A stretch of 10,691 nucleotides of DNA, taken from the NCBI GenBank assembly GCA_023440865.1, contig JAEXRM010000129.1, positions 1 through 10,691 on the forward strand. The letters run 5' to 3'. Positions 8,055-10,691 of the stretch are shown here, one piece after another. Origin of the DNA: Bacillota bacterium (GTDB lineage: Bacteria; Bacillota; Clostridia; DSM-8532). A program made the translations under genes and the position numbers. Positions within the stretch are counted from its first letter, which is position 1; each line of letters opens with the position of its first letter. The notes under the pieces are model-generated. The model had not been told where the DNA came from. It made no database searches and saw only the letters and a program-made list of their open reading frames with translations.

Positions 8055-8423
8055 TCACTTCTCGGCGGCGCCGATGGTCAGGTCATAAACCGGATGTCCG
8101 TTGACGATATGCTCGGCGACAATGCGCTTCGCCTTCTCGGCATCGAGCTTGACATAGGTTGTCTTTTCGCCGTTCGGCTCGATGACGTCGCACATGGGTT
8201 CATACCGGCAGACACCAACGCAGCCGGTCATGGAGACCGTTGCGGTCTGCATGCCGCGGCGGGCCAGTTCCTCGTTGAACGCCGCCATCACGGGACGGGC
8301 GCCGGCGGCGATGCCGCAGGTGGCCATGCCCACGATGATGCGTGTCTTGCCGGTCGTCTCACGCATGCTCATTTCCTGTTTTGCCTTGTCACGGATGGCT
8401 TCCAGGTCCTTCAGGGATTTCAT
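8055..8423 (-). CDS. HndB-like (2Fe-2S) ferredoxin domain protein
   Basis: This is a 122-residue soluble protein with a thioredoxin-like [2Fe-2S] fold, resembling HndB of NADP-reducing hydrogenases and the small ferredoxin found in clostridial hyd operons. A helical N-terminus (SLKDLEAIRDKAKQEM) leads to ATCGIAAGARPV (C36) and MTGCVGVCRYEPMCDV (C68, C72, C78). Only one cysteine is present in the first half, so the fourth cluster ligand, if there is one, would have to be C78 or come from elsewhere. The likely role is electron transfer or assembly within the hydrogenase complex (inference from context). The ATG at 8423 is preferred because GGAGG (8432-8436) sits 8 nt upstream; an in-frame ATG at 8438 lacks this. 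The gene overlaps the end of the HATPase gene by 35 nt, so translation is probably coupled. Confidence 0.88.
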   Translation of the reverse strand: MKSLKDLEAIRDKAKQEMSMRETTGKTRIIVGMATCGIAAGARPVMAAFNEELARRGMQTATVSMTGCVGVCRYEPMCDVIEPNGEKTTYVKLDAEKAKRIVAEHIVNGHPVYDLTIGAAEK

Positions 8424-8973
8424 CCAACACACCTCCAAAAACGTCTTTCATTGCCGCCTCGAGTGTTTCCTCCAGCCATCCGGCCACGGCCGGACTGCCC
8501 AGGGAGACATCGCCGAGGACTTCCTTCATTTCTTGGGTGGTAAGGTCGAACCGTTCCTTCCGACTGCCCAGGTGCATCGCCCACTCGATGTCCGGCCACG
8601 CCGTCACGAGTGCGGCGAGCGAGCCGGCGATGTCCCCGACCGGAATGCGGTCGATGCTGTCGAGTCCGAAGGTGGCGATGAGCGTCGTACCGACACCGGG
8701 CTTGGACTCGATCGCAAGACTGCCGCCGGCCATTTCGCAGGACAGCTTGAGCAATGGAATGCCCAGCCCGACCTTGCGTGTGGTGCGCGTCGTGGTGAAC
8801 GGATCCGCCACGCGGGCAAGGAACTCCGGCTGCATCCCCCGTCCGTCGTCTGCCACGGCGAACACGAGCTCGTCCGGATCGCTCCGGGCCTCCAGCACGA
8901 TGTCGACATGGGCCGCGCCGGCGGCCGTCGCATTCTGCGCAATGTCCATCAGGTGCAGGGAGAGGTCCTTCAC
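8389..8973 (-). CDS. stand-alone GHKL/HATPase domain protein of the hydrogenase operon
   Basis: The 194-residue soluble protein is a histidine-kinase-type ATP-binding domain with no dimerisation/phospho-acceptor (HisKA) domain, no sensor and no membrane segment. ATP-site boxes are present: the N box DIAQNATAAGA (N14), the G1 box DDGRG (42-46), an F/G2 region PFTTTRTTRKVGLGI (58-72) and the G3 box GTTL (95-98). Residues ~103-194 are an extension of unknown function (ending around FDLTTQEMKEVLGDVSLGSP and WLEETLEAAM). The start is GTG at 8973, sharing GTGA with the hydC stop, so it is translationally coupled. Proteins of this kind recur between hydC and hydB in Clostridia-type operons, but I know of no assigned function. 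It could be a kinase or anti-sigma-like regulator, or an ATP-dependent assembly factor. Confidence 0.88.
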   Translation of the reverse strand: MKDLSLHLMDIAQNATAAGAAHVDIVLEARSDPDELVFAVADDGRGMQPEFLARVADPFTTTRTTRKVGLGIPLLKLSCEMAGGSLAIESKPGVGTTLIATFGLDSIDRIPVGDIAGSLAALVTAWPDIEWAMHLGSRKERFDLTTQEMKEVLGDVSLGSPAVAGWLEETLEAAMKDVFGGVLDEIPEGPGSHP

Positions 8974-9470
8974 GCGATCCCAGCTTCCATTTTCACATAC
9001 TTGTCGATGATGGCGGGGATCTCGTCGGGCGTGAGCCGGCCATAGACGTCGTCGTTGATCATGATGACCGGTGCGAGACCGCACGCGCCGATGCAGCGGC
9101 AGGCATCGAGCGAGAAGACCATGTCGGCGGTGCACTCCCCGTTCTTGATCTTGAGGATGGAGGCGATCTTGTCGAAGATGGGCCCGGCGCCCTTGACATA
9201 GCAGGCGGTACCGAGGCAGACGCTGATTTTGTACTTGCCCTTGGGATTGAGCGAGAACTGCGTGTAAAAGGTCACGACCCCGTACACGTCCGCAAGCGCG
9301 ACTCCCAGGCCCTCGGCGATCTGTTTCTGGACGGACATCGGCAGGTAGCCGTAGAGCTCCTGCGCCTCGTGCAGCACCGGGATGAGTGCGCCCCGGCTGC
9401 CCTTGTGCTTCTCAATGATCTTGTCGAGTTCCTGGATTTTCGGGTCGGTTCCGCAGCAGCTGCAACCCAT
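8970..9470 (-). CDS. hydC: hydrogenase subunit HydC (NuoE-like, [2Fe-2S])
   Basis: The 166-residue NuoE/24-kDa-type subunit normally docks on the NuoF-like subunit and holds one [2Fe-2S] cluster. A helical N-terminal region contains the family pattern ALIPVLHEAQELYGYLP (28-44) and VYGVVTFYTQF (62-72). A thioredoxin-like domain follows, with cluster ligands C85 and C90 (SVCLGTACYVKG) and C126 and C130 (CIGACGLAPV); C124 is extra. The N-terminus MGCSCCG adds three more cysteines (C3, C5, C6). It is the first gene of the operon. AGGAGGA (9479-9485) lies 8 nt before the ATG at 9470. Together with HydA and HydB it would form the core trimer that couples H2 to NAD(P)H and ferredoxin (established for the family). 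Confidence 0.94.
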   Translation of the reverse strand: MGCSCCGTDPKIQELDKIIEKHKGSRGALIPVLHEAQELYGYLPMSVQKQIAEGLGVALADVYGVVTFYTQFSLNPKGKYKISVCLGTACYVKGAGPIFDKIASILKIKNGECTADMVFSLDACRCIGACGLAPVIMINDDVYGRLTPDEIPAIIDKYVKMEAGIA

Positions 9471-9509
9471 TTTGACCTTCCTCCTGACAGTGAAAATGAT
9501 ACGGCCTTC

Positions 9510-9527
9510 TTGTCAAAAAAGTAACAA
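9510..9527. promoter_or_regulatory. Rex-like redox operator controlling the hydrogenase operon
   Basis: The minus strand reads TTGTTA-CTTTTT-TGACAA. Against the Rex pattern TTGTTA-N6-TAACAA this is one mismatch in twelve half-site positions. It lies just downstream of the predicted start (about +7 to +24), where Rex would block transcription until NADH rises. Hydrogenase genes are known Rex targets in Clostridia and Thermotogae. The rex gene itself is not in the window. Confidence 0.7.
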
Positions 9528-9540
9528 ATAGCCGGTTTTC

Positions 9541-9570
9541 ATTATATCAAAACCTCCCCCCTGTATTCAA
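9541..9570 (-). promoter_or_regulatory. promoter of the hydrogenase operon
   Basis: On the minus strand TTGAAT (9565-9570), an 18-nt spacer and TATAAT (9541-9546) are preceded by an extended -10 TG (TGATATAAT). Transcription should begin near 9534, giving a leader of about 64 nt before hydC. It is the first good promoter upstream of the operon. Confidence 0.8.
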
Positions 9571-9690
9571 TCCATTTCCGTTGAAAAATGCCCATCTGCT
9601 CCGCACTTGCTTGATCCAGCGGTTGATTCCCGAATCACGGAATGACGCTTCGTCGCATACTGTATACAATACGCCTTCCCTTTCAAAAAA

Positions 9691-9730
9691 AGGAAGGCTG
9701 TATCGGTTTGGGTCCCGATACAGCCTTCCT
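9691..9730 (-). terminator. terminator of the DUF4340 gene
   Basis: AGGAAGGCTGTATCGG (9691-9706) pairs perfectly over 16 bp with 9715-9730 around an 8-nt loop. On the minus strand the stem is followed by seven T (complement of 9685-9691, the first pairing into the stem). It sits 41 nt after the DUF4340 stop and insulates that transcript from the hydrogenase promoter. The remaining intergenic bases 9571-9684 show no gene; a small TGATTC-CC-GAATCA inverted repeat lies at 9624-9637. Confidence 0.93.
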
Positions 9731-9771
9731 GGTTCTACCATCCCTGCGGATCACGAGGTGCCGCCAGGGTG

Positions 9772-10691
9772 TCACTTGGTCCCGGCCGAAGCCGAGGGCG
9801 AGGGAGTCGCGGATGCGGCCGCAGCCTCCCGCTTGTCCTTCTCGATCTTTTCGAGCATTTCCTTGTAGCCCGCCCGGATGCCCATGCTGTTTTCATCCAT
9901 CTGGGTGCGGGATATGATCAGGCCGGTGTATGTGCCATTGAGGAATCCGTAATACCCGTACCCGTCAGGCGTGGGCAGCAGCTCCACCTTCGCGTACTTG
10001 AGCTCGGTGTTCCGGAGCACGTACTCGACGGTCATGAACGACTTGGACGGCTCATATGCCGGCGTCGCGGCAAAGTCGACCTTGTCGGCGCGCACGCCGA
10101 TCGCGCCCTGGAAATAGCGCTTGATGCCGGAGATGCTGTCGTTGCCCTCGAGCTTCGTTCCGTTGAGGATGTAGGTTTCGGGCAGCTTGTTGTCCGGGTT
10201 GTCGCCGGGTGACGGCACATCGAAGTCAAGCACGTCCGTGCGTCCGTCGATGGTGATGGTCATGTGGGTCGTGTTGTAGATCGTCGGAATGAACACGAAC
10301 TTCTCGATCAGCTCCACAAAAGGCTTGTCGAGGAACGTGAAGCTCGTCGCGTCGACCGCGATCACGGTTTCGCCGTCGTCAATGCGACAGTAGAGCCTGC
10401 CGTCGGCATCCTTGCCTCCGACCTGCAGCCGGTGCTCCGCACCGGCCACGGTGAAGGTGAAGGCGTACCGGGGCTTGTCGAGACCGTACTGCGCCAGTTC
10501 CCCGGACGCATAGCCCACATGTTCGGCCGCCTTGAGTCCGGAAAAGGCCAGCATCATCGCCGAGAATGGCTCGGCCTCCCCCTTGATGGCGACAGGCTCG
10601 GTCAGGTGCCAGTAGCCGTCGGTCCCGTACGCCGCCGCAAGCACCAGCTCGCCGCCCCGCTCGAACCGGAAGGCCGTGATGTCGGGCGGGA
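9772..10691 (-). CDS. DUF4340 domain protein, N-terminus cut by window edge
   Basis: The frame is open from the right edge (complete codons from 10689) to a TGA at 9772, giving 306 visible residues; the start lies outside the window. The visible part begins PPDITAFRFERGGELVLAAA. It continues with GTDGYWHLTEP, LAQYGLDKPRYAFTF, HRLQVGGKDADGRLYCRI and VIAVDATSFTFL, the pattern I recognise as DUF4340. This family often accompanies GldG-like ABC transport systems in bacteria, normally as an exported or membrane-anchored protein; any anchor would be in the missing N-terminus. A second beta-rich portion (~140-260) ends in a Lys/Glu-rich helix (GYKEMLEKIEKDKREAAAA) and a Ser/Pro/Ala tail (SATPSPSASAGTK) that looks disordered. 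A GTG at 10644 is not the real start, since the domain clearly continues upstream. Molecular function is unknown. Confidence 0.8.
   Translation of the reverse strand, partial: PPDITAFRFERGGELVLAAAYGTDGYWHLTEPVAIKGEAEPFSAMMLAFSGLKAAEHVGYASGELAQYGLDKPRYAFTFTVAGAEHRLQVGGKDADGRLYCRIDDGETVIAVDATSFTFLDKPFVELIEKFVFIPTIYNTTHMTITIDGRTDVLDFDVPSPGDNPDNKLPETYILNGTKLEGNDSISGIKRYFQGAIGVRADKVDFAATPAYEPSKSFMTVEYVLRNTELKYAKVELLPTPDGYGYYGFLNGTYTGLIISRTQMDENSMGIRAGYKEMLEKIEKDKREAAAASATPSPSASAGTK

Noticed and set aside
9624..9637. TGATTC-CC-GAATCA inverted repeat as an operator
   Set aside because: It lies about 90 nt upstream of the hydrogenase start, away from promoter elements. A 6-bp half-site palindrome of this size can occur by chance.
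9547..9741. Minus-strand 64-codon frame between the DUF4340 gene and hydC
   Set aside because: It spans the perfect 16-bp terminator and ends in the hydrogenase promoter, with no ribosome site; it is most likely noncoding.

Overview
The window is GC-rich bacterial DNA. It most likely comes from a strictly anaerobic, fermentative member of the Bacillota (Clostridia-like). The support is a T-box leader, an NAD(P)H-linked multi-subunit [FeFe] hydrogenase operon of the HydABC/Hnd type, strong AGGAGG-type ribosome sites, sigma-70-like promoters and a Rex-like operator. No species can be named from the sequence alone.

Left part (1-3100). A DUF1638 protein runs off the left edge on the minus strand. 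Divergent from it, a TTGACA-17-TATACT promoter drives a roughly 400-nt leucine T-box leader with a CTC specifier, and then leuA (2-isopropylmalate synthase, 557 aa). The leader appears to hold two successive antiterminator/terminator switches: a degenerate one and then a canonical one. leuA looks monocistronic and ends at a strong hairpin shared with the convergent gene.

Middle (3100-4350). An AEC-family permease lies on the minus strand. Its own promoter carries a perfect 7-2-7 palindrome over the -10 element. Upstream of it are a short array of imperfect 18-bp tandem repeats and the terminator of the hydrogenase operon.

Right part (4352-9550, minus strand). A compact operon reads hydC (NuoE-like), a solitary GHKL/HATPase protein, an HndB-like [2Fe-2S] protein, hydB (NuoF-like with extra ferredoxin domains) and hydA (H-cluster subunit). 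Its promoter is an extended -10 type, and an 18-bp Rex-like operator sits just after the predicted transcription start. The complex should exchange electrons between NAD(P)H, ferredoxin and H2, with transcription plausibly set by the NADH/NAD+ ratio. The role of the HATPase protein in such operons is not known to me and is the most interesting protein-level question here.

Right edge (9691-10691). A DUF4340 protein, truncated by the window end, is followed by a perfect 16-bp-stem terminator that insulates it from the hydrogenase promoter.

I saw no tRNA, rRNA, CRISPR array, insertion sequence or phage gene.
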